Source: Achromobacter deleyi (GTDB lineage: Bacteria; Pseudomonadota; Gammaproteobacteria; Burkholderiales; Burkholderiaceae_B). From it: a stretch of DNA of 64,000 bases. The position numbers and the translations under genes are program-made. The stretch is from assembly GCF_902859705.1 (NCBI RefSeq), contig NZ_CADIJO010000003.1, positions 186,001-250,000 on the forward strand, written 5' to 3'. Numbering within the stretch: the stretch's first letter is position 1; each line of letters opens with the position of its first letter. Below are positions 29,335 through 37,165 of the stretch, in pieces. The notes under the pieces are model-generated. The model saw only the letters and a program-made list of their open reading frames with translations, did not search any database and was not told where the DNA came from.

Positions 29335-30087
29335 ATGAGCATGATGCAAGACAAGCGAGTCCTCGTCACCGGCGCCGGCCGCGGCCTGGGCGCCACCATT
29401 GCCCAGGGCTTTGCCCGCCAGGGCGCCACGGTGATCGTGGCCGACCTGGACCCCGCGTTGGCACGCGCCAGCGCGCAGGCCATCGCGGCTGAGGGCGGCC
29501 GTGCGTTCGACGTTGCGCTGGACGTGACCGATGCCGATGCGGTGCGCGCCTTCGCCGCCGAATCCGCCAGCCGCCACGGCAATATCGACGTGCTGGTCAA
29601 CAACGCCGGCATTTCGGCGCGCGCCCCGTTCGACGACCCGCAGACGCCGCAGATCTGGGACCGCGTCATGAGCGTGAACCTGCAAGGCACGTTCAACGTC
29701 ACCCACGCCTTCGTCGAACAGCTCAAGGCCACGCGCGGCGCCATCGTCAATCTGTGCTCGATCGTGGCGTATGGCTGCGGCATCTCGACGGCGGGCTACG
29801 TGGTGTCCAAGGGCGGCGTGCGCTCGTTCACCGAGGTGTTGGCGCGCGACCTGGCGCCGCACGGCGTGCGCGTGAACGCCGTCGCGCCCGGGCTGATGGA
29901 AACGGAAATGACGGCCGGCCAGCGCTCGCAAGCGCACGGCACCGATTGGTACATGCAGCGCGCCCCGATGGCACGCGCCGGGCGCGCCGACGAAATCGTC
30001 GGCCCCGTGCTGTTCCTGGCTTCCGACATGGCCAGCTACGTGAACGGCGTGGTGCTGCCCGTGGACGGCGGCTACCTGGCCGTATAG
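29335..30087 (+). CDS. SDR-family oxidoreductase
   Basis: A 250-residue classical SDR with TGAGRGLG (about 12-19), acidic VADLDPAL, NNAGISARAPF, serine in NLCSIVAYGCG, YVVSK as catalytic Tyr/Lys and NAVAPGLMETEM. It begins 9 bases after the LivF gene (TAGGAA before the ATG) and is followed by a second SDR 8 bases on. Two adjacent SDRs suggest successive dehydrogenations of a ring or side-chain hydroxyl. Confidence 0.9.
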   Translation: MSMMQDKRVLVTGAGRGLGATIAQGFARQGATVIVADLDPALARASAQAIAAEGGRAFDVALDVTDADAVRAFAAESASRHGNIDVLVNNAGISARAPFDDPQTPQIWDRVMSVNLQGTFNVTHAFVEQLKATRGAIVNLCSIVAYGCGISTAGYVVSKGGVRSFTEVLARDLAPHGVRVNAVAPGLMETEMTAGQRSQAHGTDWYMQRAPMARAGRADEIVGPVLFLASDMASYVNGVVLPVDGGYLAV

Positions 30088-30095
30088 GAATCGAC

Positions 30096-30836
30096 ATGCA
30101 AGCAGACAACACTTCAGGCACCGCGCTGGTCACGGGCGGCGCCAGCGGCATGGGCCTGGCCATCGTGGAACGCCTGGCGCGCGATGGCTTTCGCGTGGTC
30201 ATGGCCGACCGCAACGCCGACCTGGCCGCCCGCGAAACCCAGGCATTGCAAGCGCAGGGCCTTGCCGTCGACTACCGCGTGGTGGACCTGACCGACGAAC
30301 ACGCCACCCGCCAGCTGGTGCGCGAACTGGCGCCGCTGGCCGCGCTGGTCAACAACGCCGGCCTGTTCGACGAGCGCAAGTTCTTTGACGTGACCAGCGA
30401 CGACTACCGCCGCATGTTCAACGTCAACCTGCTGGCCGTGGCAACGCTCACGCAGGAAGCCGCGCGCGACCTGGCCCCTGGCGGCAAGATCGTCAACATC
30501 GCCTCGCGCGCCTATCTGGGCGCGAAGAACCATCCGCACTACGTGGCCTCGAAAGCCGCGCTGGTGGGCTACACGCGGGCCTCGGCCATGGAACTGGCGC
30601 CGCGCGGCATCCTGGTCAATGCCATCGCGCCCGGCCTGATCGACACGCCGCTGCTGCGCAACCTGAGCGCCGAGCGCCTGGCCGCGCAACTGGCCTTGCA
30701 GCCCACCGGGCGTGCCGGCCAACCGCAAGACATCGCCAATGCCGTGTCCTTCCTGGCCGCGCCGCACATGGACTTCATCACCGGCCAGGTCATTTTCGTG
30801 GACGGCGGCAAATCGCTGGGCGGGTCGGGAGCATAA
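30096..30836 (+). CDS. SDR-family oxidoreductase
   Basis: A 246-residue classical SDR with TGGASGMG (about 12-19), acidic MADRNADLA, NNAGLFDERKFF, serine in NIASRAYLGAK, YVASK as catalytic Tyr/Lys and NAIAPGLIDTPLL. The ATG at 30096 follows TAGGAA. It is one of three SDRs in the operon and lies directly before the flavoprotein gene. The substrate is not predicted. Confidence 0.9.
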   Translation: MQADNTSGTALVTGGASGMGLAIVERLARDGFRVVMADRNADLAARETQALQAQGLAVDYRVVDLTDEHATRQLVRELAPLAALVNNAGLFDERKFFDVTSDDYRRMFNVNLLAVATLTQEAARDLAPGGKIVNIASRAYLGAKNHPHYVASKAALVGYTRASAMELAPRGILVNAIAPGLIDTPLLRNLSAERLAAQLALQPTGRAGQPQDIANAVSFLAAPHMDFITGQVIFVDGGKSLGGSGA

Positions 30837-30841
30837 GCGGC

Positions 30842-32548
30842 ATGGACAGCATCAAGTGGGACAAGGAAGTCGACGCGCTGGTCGTCGGCTCGGGCGCGGG
30901 CGGCATGAGCGCCGCGCTCACTGCCAGCGTCGAAGGCCTGGACGTACTGTTGGTGGAAAAGACCGGCCACATCGGCGGTTCGACCGCGATTTCGGGCGGC
31001 GCGCTGTGGATACCGCTGAACGCGCAGACCGACGCCGCCGGCCATCCCGACAGTTTCGACAAGGTCTGGACCTATCTGCAGGAAACCGTCGGCGCCGCGG
31101 CGTCCGACGACATGAAGCGCGCCTACCTGCAAGCCGGGCCGCGCATGATGGACGATCTGGTCGAACGCGGTTTCCTGCAGGTCGCCGCGCGCACCGCGTC
31201 GCCCGACTACTACCCCGACCGGCCCGGCGCTGCCCTGGGCGGCCGGTCGCTGGACCCGGTGGAATTCGACGGCCGCAAGCTTGGCCGCCACTTCAGGACG
31301 CTGCGCGACCCGCTCAAGGAATTCACCGTGCTGGGCGGCATGATGGTCAACATCACCGACGTGCGGCATCTGCTGCGCGCCACGCGCGCCTTCACCTCCT
31401 GGCGGCACGCCATGAAGCTGGTGCTGCGCTATTACGCCGACCGCCTGCGCGGCTATCACCGCGGCACCCGCCTGCTGCTGGGCAATGCGCTGGCCGCGCA
31501 GCTGTTCCATGCCCTGCTGTCGCGCAACATCCCGTACTGGCTTAATACGCCAGCATTGGGACTGGTGCGCGGCGACGACGGCGCGGTGCTGGGCGCTACC
31601 GTCGAGCACCAGGGCCGGCAGATGAACATCCGCACCCGCCGCGGCGTCGTGCTGGCCACGGGCGGCTTTCCGTGGGATTCCGCGCGCCGCCAACAGGCCT
31701 ACCCACATCCTACCGGCGACTGGTCGATGTCGCCGCGCGACAATACCGGCGACGGCATCCGCCTGGCCGAAGGCGCGGGTGCCGCGCTGGGCCAGGGCCA
31801 TTGCAGCCCCGCATTCTGGGCGCCGGTGTCCATCCTGGAACAGCCGGGCCGCGCACCGCTGCACTATCCGCACCTGGTGTGGGACCGCGCCAAGCCCGGC
31901 CTGATTGCCGTCAACGGCGCCGGCCGCCGCTTCGTCAACGAATCGACCTCGTACCACGCGTTCGTCGAAGCCATGTACCGCAGCCACGCCGACACGCCCA
32001 CGGTGCCCGCCTACCTGCTGTGCGACCAGCGCTTCATCGACACCTGGGGCCTGGGCCTGGCATTGCCCGGCGGCCGGCCGCGGCAGCATTTGATCGACGC
32101 CGGCTACCTGCTGCAAGCGCCCACGCTGCAAGCCCTGGCGCAAGAACTGGGCGTGCCCGCCGACGCGCTGGCCGCCACGGTGCAACGCTACAACCAGCAT
32201 GCCGAAGAAGGCCACGACCCCGACTTCGGCAAGGGCGGCACCGCCTACAACCGCTACCTGGGCGACCCCGACCACGCCCCCAACCCCTGCCTGGCGCCGC
32301 TGGGCGCCGGCCCGTACTACGCGGTCAAGGTGGTCCCCGGCGACATCGGCACGGCATGCGGCATTGCGGCAAACCGCAACGCCCAGGCCGTGGACGAAGC
32401 CGGCCAGCCGATAGCCGGCCTGTATGTGGTCGGCAATGATATGCACTCGGTCATGGGCGGCGCCTATCCCGCGCCCGGCATCACGCTGGGCCCCGCGCTG
32501 ACCTTCGGCTGGGTCGCTGGACAACACCTGGCCCACGGCCAACACTGA
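30842..32548 (+). CDS. FAD-dependent oxidoreductase, 3-ketosteroid-delta1-dehydrogenase/fumarate-reductase type
   Basis: A 568-residue FAD_binding_2 protein. The N-terminal Rossmann motif DALVVGSGAGGMSAALTA (about 12-29) is followed by VEKTGHIGGSTAISGGALWIP, the loop shared by KstD-like dehydrogenases. The C-terminus has DNTGDGIRLAEGAGA, YAVKVVPGDIGTACGI and GGAYPAPGITLGPALTFGW, completing the FAD site. It probably introduces a double bond next to a carbonyl or reduces an enone of a cyclic substrate. Together with the SDRs and GST it suggests catabolism of an alicyclic, steroid-like or lignin-like compound. The substrate is unknown. Confidence 0.9.
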   Translation: MDSIKWDKEVDALVVGSGAGGMSAALTASVEGLDVLLVEKTGHIGGSTAISGGALWIPLNAQTDAAGHPDSFDKVWTYLQETVGAAASDDMKRAYLQAGPRMMDDLVERGFLQVAARTASPDYYPDRPGAALGGRSLDPVEFDGRKLGRHFRTLRDPLKEFTVLGGMMVNITDVRHLLRATRAFTSWRHAMKLVLRYYADRLRGYHRGTRLLLGNALAAQLFHALLSRNIPYWLNTPALGLVRGDDGAVLGATVEHQGRQMNIRTRRGVVLATGGFPWDSARRQQAYPHPTGDWSMSPRDNTGDGIRLAEGAGAALGQGHCSPAFWAPVSILEQPGRAPLHYPHLVWDRAKPGLIAVNGAGRRFVNESTSYHAFVEAMYRSHADTPTVPAYLLCDQRFIDTWGLGLALPGGRPRQHLIDAGYLLQAPTLQALAQELGVPADALAATVQRYNQHAEEGHDPDFGKGGTAYNRYLGDPDHAPNPCLAPLGAGPYYAVKVVPGDIGTACGIAANRNAQAVDEAGQPIAGLYVVGNDMHSVMGGAYPAPGITLGPALTFGWVAGQHLAHGQH

Positions 32549-32575
32549 CGCTACGCCAACCCTCAAGGACCCCAC

Positions 32576-33181
32576 ATGAAGATCTACTTCTCGCCCGCCT
32601 CGCCCTTTGTGCGCAAATGCATGGTCATCGCGCACGAGCTGGGGCTGGTCGACCGCATCGAAAAGCTGCCCAGCGCCGCCGGCCCCGTGGCCCGCGACCA
32701 GACCATCATCCCCAGCAATCCGCTGGGCCAGGTGCCCACCCTGCTCACCGATGACGGCCAGGCGCTGTTCGACAGCCGCGTCATCTGCGAATACCTGAAC
32801 GAGCTGGGCGGCGGCGCGCTGTTCCCGGCCGGCGCCGCCCGCTGGCGTGCCCTGGCCGAGCAATCGCTGGGCGACGGCATGCTGGGCGCGGCCCTGCTGG
32901 CCCGCTACGAAACCGTGCTGCGCCCCGAAGCCCTGCGCTGGGACGGCTGGTACGAAGGCCAGCTGGGCAAGGTGCGCGACGGCCTGGCGCAACTGGAAAA
33001 GACCGCCGCCAGCCTGGAAGGCCGGCTGGACATCGGCACCATCACCGTGGGCTGCGCCCTGGGCTACCTGGATTTCCGCTATCCCGACTTCGACTGGCGC
33101 GCCGGCCACCCCGCCGTTGCGGCCTGGTTCAAGACGTTCAACCAACGTCCGTCGATGCAGGCCACGCTGCCGCACGCCTGA
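32576..33181 (+). CDS. Glutathione S-transferase
   Basis: A 201-residue GST. The N-terminal thioredoxin-fold domain has YFSPASPFVRKCMVIAHELG, the cis-Pro block NPLGQVPTLLTDDG and the glutathione gamma-Glu motif DSRVICEYLNEL. The C-terminal helical domain runs to WFKTFNQRPSMQATLP. In catabolic operons such GSTs cleave ether bonds or isomerise ring-opened products. It is the last gene of the operon and ends about 90 bases before a strong terminator. Confidence 0.9.
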   Translation: MKIYFSPASPFVRKCMVIAHELGLVDRIEKLPSAAGPVARDQTIIPSNPLGQVPTLLTDDGQALFDSRVICEYLNELGGGALFPAGAARWRALAEQSLGDGMLGAALLARYETVLRPEALRWDGWYEGQLGKVRDGLAQLEKTAASLEGRLDIGTITVGCALGYLDFRYPDFDWRAGHPAVAAWFKTFNQRPSMQATLPHA

Positions 33182-33274
33182 ACACGGTTTGGGCAGCCGC
33201 GACGCCTGAAGAACCCGCCGGGCTTCAGGAAGGGCGGCTGCCTGGTACGGCGCGTTCGCTTGAACCCGCCGCTG

Positions 33275-33304
33275 GCCCCTGGCGCTTGCCAGGGGCTTTT
33301 TTTT
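33275..33304 (+). terminator. Rho-independent terminator after the GST gene
   Basis: GCCCCTGGC, loop GCTT, GCCAGGGGC and a run of nine T residues form a classic strong terminator. It closes the GntR-controlled operon. Confidence 0.93.
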
Positions 33305-33404
33305 CTTACAGATGGAAATGACGGTGCCGGAGCCGACGTCTATATTGAACTTTCGCGGGGCCTGCCAGCCCAACCGATAGACCCACCCGCCCAGGGAGCC
33401 ACGC

Positions 33405-33986
33405 ATGAACGTGACCGCCGTCTCCCCCATCAGCCGAGTCGCCGCGCCCTATGCCGCGCGCATTCCCTTGCTGGACGACACCCGCCCGGTCTGGGAAGCC
33501 GAATGGGCCGCGCGCAACGCCGCCACCCGCCTGGCCCAGCGCAGCGCCCAGGCCCAGGCCGCCTGGCAAGCCCAGCGCATTGCCCGCACGGCCACGGACT
33601 CGGCCCAGGCCGACCGCGACGTACGCGCCGCCCAGCCCGCCATGACGCAAGCGCCGCAAGCGCTGGCGGCTGCCCCCGCCGCCGTCAATGTCGACCAACT
33701 GCGCGACCTGTACGCCGACGCCCGCCTGCGCCGCGCGGTGGACGACTTCTCGGCGCGCCCCGATCCCGTCGCGCTGCGTGGCGACACCGCCAACGACCTG
33801 GGCACCATCGAAGGCCTGACGCCGTTGCAGCCGTATCGCGTGGCGATGGGCAATCCGCAAGTGCAGGAATTGCAGACCGCCGTTGCCATGAAGGCCGCCG
33901 GCCTGAATATTCCCAAGGTCGAGAACATCGGCCCCACGGAAAACGTCACCGACAATGCGCGCTACCGTCCCGGCGCACGCACCTGA
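33405..33986 (+). CDS. Uncharacterised Ala/Arg/Gln-rich protein
   Basis: A 193-residue protein I do not recognise. It has no signal peptide or membrane segment. Residues 28-90 are rich in Ala, Gln and Arg and probably helical (AQRSAQAQAAWQAQRIA); residues 100-180 are more mixed (DQLRDLYADARLRRAVDDFS, GLTPLQPYRVAMGNPQVQEL). The start follows GGGAG by 7 bases. It stands alone, with one terminator before its promoter region and another seven bases after its stop, so it is a separate transcription unit. Codon use matches the high-GC neighbours, so the gene looks real and resident. Confidence 0.72.
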   Translation: MNVTAVSPISRVAAPYAARIPLLDDTRPVWEAEWAARNAATRLAQRSAQAQAAWQAQRIARTATDSAQADRDVRAAQPAMTQAPQALAAAPAAVNVDQLRDLYADARLRRAVDDFSARPDPVALRGDTANDLGTIEGLTPLQPYRVAMGNPQVQELQTAVAMKAAGLNIPKVENIGPTENVTDNARYRPGART

Positions 33987-33992
33987 TGCGCG

Positions 33993-34025
33993 AAAAAAAA
34001 GCCGCCCTGCAAAGGGCGGCTTTCT
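33993..34025. terminator. Bidirectional terminator after the uncharacterised gene
   Basis: AAAAAAAAGCCGCCCTGCAAAGGGCGGCTTTCT folds into an 8-9-bp GC stem with loop GCAAA. The left A-run supplies a T-tract for the minus strand, where the convergent DUF3100 gene ends 66 bases away. Confidence 0.88.
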
Positions 34026-34090
34026 GTTGGGCGGGCGGTGAGTCTCACCGCCCCTGCCGTCCCGGCCATCGGCCGGACAGCCCGTCACGA

Positions 34091-35434
34091 TCAGTGGAAG
34101 AACTCGGCAATCACGGTGGCGCCCATGAAGGTGCCGGCGTTGGCGGCCAGCGACACCACCACGATTTTCCAGCCCAGCTTGCGGAAGGCAGGCAGGTCTT
34201 TCAGGATCGACAGGCCGGCCATCGCCAGGATCACCGTCGTGAACGGCAGGAAGTTCACCTTGCCGACGGCGGCGATGATCTGGTCCGAGTACGGCAGCAC
34301 GCCCGGGCAGCCCACGGTCATCGCGATCAGCGACAGCACGGCCACGGCCGGCAGCTTGGGCACGACGCGCAGCAGCAGGTCGGCGATCACGACCAGCAGG
34401 ATGATGATGGCCATGCCGGGCAGCGCGTCCAGGAACGGCACGTTGTAGCCCAGGCGGTTGCCCACCAGCGCGAACAGGCCGCAGATGGCGTAGGCGGTCA
34501 GGCGATCGCCAAAGCCCATCTTCACCGAGTGCGAGGGCACTTCGCCGTCCGCCGTATCCGCAGCGGCGGCAGCGGCGGGTTCGTCCTTGGCGCGCGAGAA
34601 GCGGCCCAGCACGGGTTCCAGCTTGCCGTACAGGAAGATGGTCGTCGGCAGCGAGATGAACAGCGTGAAGTACACGCCCACCACGGTGGTCAGCAGGTTG
34701 GCGGCGGCGGCCAGCGCGGCTACCTGGTGCGCCACTTCCGGCGTCTGCTGCGAGGCGATCGCGCCCACGCCCGCGGCCATCATGCTGCCCGAGCCCACGC
34801 CGGCGCCCATGGCGAGCGAACGCGGATCGAAGATGTTCAGGCTGGTGATGAAGCCGGCCATCAGCGCCACGAACAGCGCGCCGATCACGGTGCCGGTGAT
34901 GTACTCGGCCATCACGCCGCGGCCTTCGGGCGAATTCATGCCGTAGCGCTCGCCGATGATCGCCAGGCTGGGCTCGCGGCCCACCGAGAACGTGGCGCCG
35001 ATGGCTTCGCGCTTGATGCCCAGCAGCAGGGCCAGCGGCAGGCCGATGGCCATGGTGCCGAAGAAGTGGCCGAATTCCTGGAACACCAGCGCCCAGCCGG
35101 CCTCGCGCACCTGCGGCAGCGAGCCGCCCACCATCAGGCCCAGCTTGGCCAGGAACGGCAGCAGGGCGTATTGCAGATAGCCGCTGATGCGGGTCTGCAT
35201 GGCGGTGTCGATGCCGGCGCCCGCGGGCAGGCGTTGGCCGAAGGCGGCCACGATCGCGCCGATGAAGATGGCCCAGAGCATGGGCTGCAGAACGATCTTG
35301 CCCGGGCCCACCGCGAAGGTGACGCTGCCGATCGCTTCGGACACGATCACCACCAGCAAGATGGCGGCGAGCATGCGGACGCGGCTGGACAGCGACATGG
35401 TGGGCGCGGCCAAGCTGGCGCTGGCATGAGACAT
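34091..35434 (-). CDS. DUF3100-family membrane protein
   Basis: A 447-residue integral membrane protein with about 11-12 hydrophobic segments. It starts with the cytosolic stretch MSHASASLAAPTMSLSSR, then LAAILLVVIVSEAIGS. Conserved-looking blocks are EFGHFFGTMAIGLPLALLLG, SVGREPSLAIIGERYGMNSPEGRGVMAEY and AMGAGVGSGSMMAAGVGA. This matches DUF3100 proteins, predicted transporters of unknown substrate often found near hydrolases. It is divergent from a LysR gene, which probably controls it. No enzyme gene accompanies it here. Confidence 0.85.
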   Translation of the reverse strand: MSHASASLAAPTMSLSSRVRMLAAILLVVIVSEAIGSVTFAVGPGKIVLQPMLWAIFIGAIVAAFGQRLPAGAGIDTAMQTRISGYLQYALLPFLAKLGLMVGGSLPQVREAGWALVFQEFGHFFGTMAIGLPLALLLGIKREAIGATFSVGREPSLAIIGERYGMNSPEGRGVMAEYITGTVIGALFVALMAGFITSLNIFDPRSLAMGAGVGSGSMMAAGVGAIASQQTPEVAHQVAALAAAANLLTTVVGVYFTLFISLPTTIFLYGKLEPVLGRFSRAKDEPAAAAAADTADGEVPSHSVKMGFGDRLTAYAICGLFALVGNRLGYNVPFLDALPGMAIIILLVVIADLLLRVVPKLPAVAVLSLIAMTVGCPGVLPYSDQIIAAVGKVNFLPFTTVILAMAGLSILKDLPAFRKLGWKIVVVSLAANAGTFMGATVIAEFFH

Positions 35435-35549
35435 CGAATTCCCCTGATGAACGTGAGTAGGTTTTAGGGCCGCCCACGGCGCGGCGGGCGGCAGCGGCGA
35501 TTTTCGCCGGGGGGCTGCAAGCCAACCATGACACCACCGGGGCTATTGC

Positions 35550-35606
35550 GTTGCGTAAAATGCAACGGATGGGCTTTTCCTGGGAATTTTTTGCAAGATC
35601 ACGCAA
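35550..35606. promoter_or_regulatory. Two LysR-type dyads between the DUF3100 and LysR genes
   Basis: GTTGCGTAAAATGCAAC (35550-35566; GTTGC-N7-GCAAC) and TTGCAAGATCACGCAA (35591-35606; TTGC-N8-GCAA) are inverted repeats with the same TTGC/GCAA half-sites, 41 bases apart. This pattern of recognition and activation sites fits LysR regulation of a divergent promoter. Confidence 0.6.
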
Positions 35607-35673
35607 TAAATCAGGGTAAACCCTCGGTATTGTTGCAAATTTTTCGATGCCCTGCCGCCACGGAGCCGCTCCC

Positions 35674-36597
35674 ATGGACGAAAAACTCGACGCCCGCCGC
35701 ACCCACTACTTCATGCAGGTCATGAGCCGGGGTTCGGTGCGCGGCGCCGCCGAAGTGCTGAACATGGACCCGTCCGCCGTCAGCCGCGCCATCGCCGCGC
35801 TGGAGCGCGACTGCGGCATGGCGCTGTTCGAGCGCCGGGGCCGCGGCGTCGTGCCCACCGATGCCGGCCACATCCTGGCGCGCTATGTGAAGCGCCAGCA
35901 GAACATCCAGGAAAGCTTCTTCTCGGAAATCGACAGCCTGCGCAAGGCCGAACGCGGCCACATCGACCTGGTGCTGGGCGAAGGCTTCGTCGAACTGATG
36001 TTCGACCGCGTGCTGCCCGGCTACTGGCGCAGCCACCCGGAAGTGACGCTGGACATCGACGTGGCCCGCACCTCGGAAATCGTGCAGCGCATCGTGGATG
36101 ACCAGGCCTACATCGGCCTGGTGTTCCAGCCGCCCAACGATGCCCGCCTGCGTACCCACTACTCGCGGCCCGAACCCATCCGCGCCATCGTGCGGCAGGA
36201 CCATCCGCTGACGCGGCTGCAACGCCCGCTGCTGCTGACCGACCTGGTCGACTACCCCGGCGCGTCCATGCAGGAAGGCTTCGGCGTGCGCCAGCACATC
36301 CAGGCCGCCGAGATCAGCGAACAGGTGCGCCTGCGCAACGTGCTGACGACGTCTTCCTTCAAGGCGCTGTGGCAGTTCGCCGCCACCGGCATCGGCTACG
36401 CCCTGACCCCGCCGATTGCCGTCACCGCCGACATGGCCGCGCAGCGCCTGGCCAGCCTGCCGCTGGCCAACCCGATCCTTAACCAGGGCAGCCTGCACGT
36501 GCTCAGCCGGGCCGGACGGCATATCTCGCCCGCCGCCCGCGAACTGCTGGACCATATCGTGCGCGGCATCGGCGCCCCGCCGTCTTCCGCGCTTTGA
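35674..36597 (+). CDS. LysR-family transcriptional regulator
   Basis: A 307-residue LysR protein. Its helix-turn-helix is at about 8-65 (THYFMQVMSRGSVRGAAEVLN, DPSAVSRAIAALERDCGMALFERRGRG) and its effector domain runs to about 300 (GHIDLVLGEGFVELMFD, QEGFGVRQHIQAAEIS). The start at 35674 gives the usual short N-terminus and has CGGAG 10 bases upstream. It is divergent from the DUF3100 gene with two dyads in the gap, so it is the likely regulator of that transporter. Confidence 0.9.
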   Translation: MDEKLDARRTHYFMQVMSRGSVRGAAEVLNMDPSAVSRAIAALERDCGMALFERRGRGVVPTDAGHILARYVKRQQNIQESFFSEIDSLRKAERGHIDLVLGEGFVELMFDRVLPGYWRSHPEVTLDIDVARTSEIVQRIVDDQAYIGLVFQPPNDARLRTHYSRPEPIRAIVRQDHPLTRLQRPLLLTDLVDYPGASMQEGFGVRQHIQAAEISEQVRLRNVLTTSSFKALWQFAATGIGYALTPPIAVTADMAAQRLASLPLANPILNQGSLHVLSRAGRHISPAARELLDHIVRGIGAPPSSAL

Positions 36598-36709
36598 GAA
36601 GGCGCATCGGGCCGCATCTGATACGGTCTCTTTGCGCGGATCTGCCTCTGTCGCCGCCAGGATGCAACGCCTACAGTGGTTGCATCCCCATCCTTGCCTG
36701 GAGACCTTC

Positions 36710-36901
36710 ATGCTCAGCTTCCTGCGCACGGCCAAATCCGTCCTGTGGGGCTTTTTCGGCGTGCGCCGCGGCCGCGGCTACGACGCCGACATCGCCCACA
36801 ACAAGCCCGCCCCCCTGATTCTCACCGGGCTGCTGATGGCCGCGTGCCTGGTCGCCATCCTGGTCTTCGTCGCCCGCTGGGCCGTCAACGCGGCGTTGTA
36901 A
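36710..36901 (+). CDS. DUF2970-family small membrane protein
   Basis: A 63-residue protein with FLRTAKSVLWGFFGVRRGRGYDADI followed by one transmembrane helix (PLILTGLLMAACLVAILVFVARW). This is the layout of the DUF2970 family, common in Betaproteobacteria and of unknown function. GGAG lies six bases before the ATG. It stands alone between the LysR gene and a repeat-like gap. Confidence 0.85.
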   Translation: MLSFLRTAKSVLWGFFGVRRGRGYDADIAHNKPAPLILTGLLMAACLVAILVFVARWAVNAAL

Positions 36902-36954
36902 CGCCCATGTATAAGCAGCGCGAGCGACCTGCGCCGCCCATGGCCAGAACAGCC

Positions 36955-37036
36955 GTCCGGCCGCCCGGCCGCCCGAAGGCCGGACAGCCCCCTTGGGGGG
37001 CAGCAAGCGTGCGAAGCACGTGCGGCGTGGGGGCAT
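36955..37036. repeat. Intergenic structured repeat with three hairpins
   Basis: Within the 264-bp gap are GTCCGGCC/GGCCGGAC (36955-36985), CCCCCTTGGGGG (36988-36999) and CGTGC GAA GCACG (37008-37020), all followed by GGCGTGGGGGC. Similar CCCCCTTGGGGGG-plus-hairpin strings are common between genes in Burkholderiales genomes, as far as I recall. No gene is seen in the gap. Confidence 0.5.
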
Positions 37037-37165
37037 ACACTTATTACTAGAATGACTTAGACGGTCGTCCGGGCTGCCTGTTACGGTTATGAATCCCCCC
37101 ATTGCCCGCCTGCGGCGGGCCTTGCCTTGGGGACTCAGACCGAGAAGACTTCAAGGGCAGTAGAC

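Noticed and set aside
30569..33430. 953-codon minus-strand frame opposite the SDR, flavoprotein and GST genes
   Set aside because: The composition is that of an antisense frame in high-GC DNA, and three well-conserved plus-strand genes cover it.
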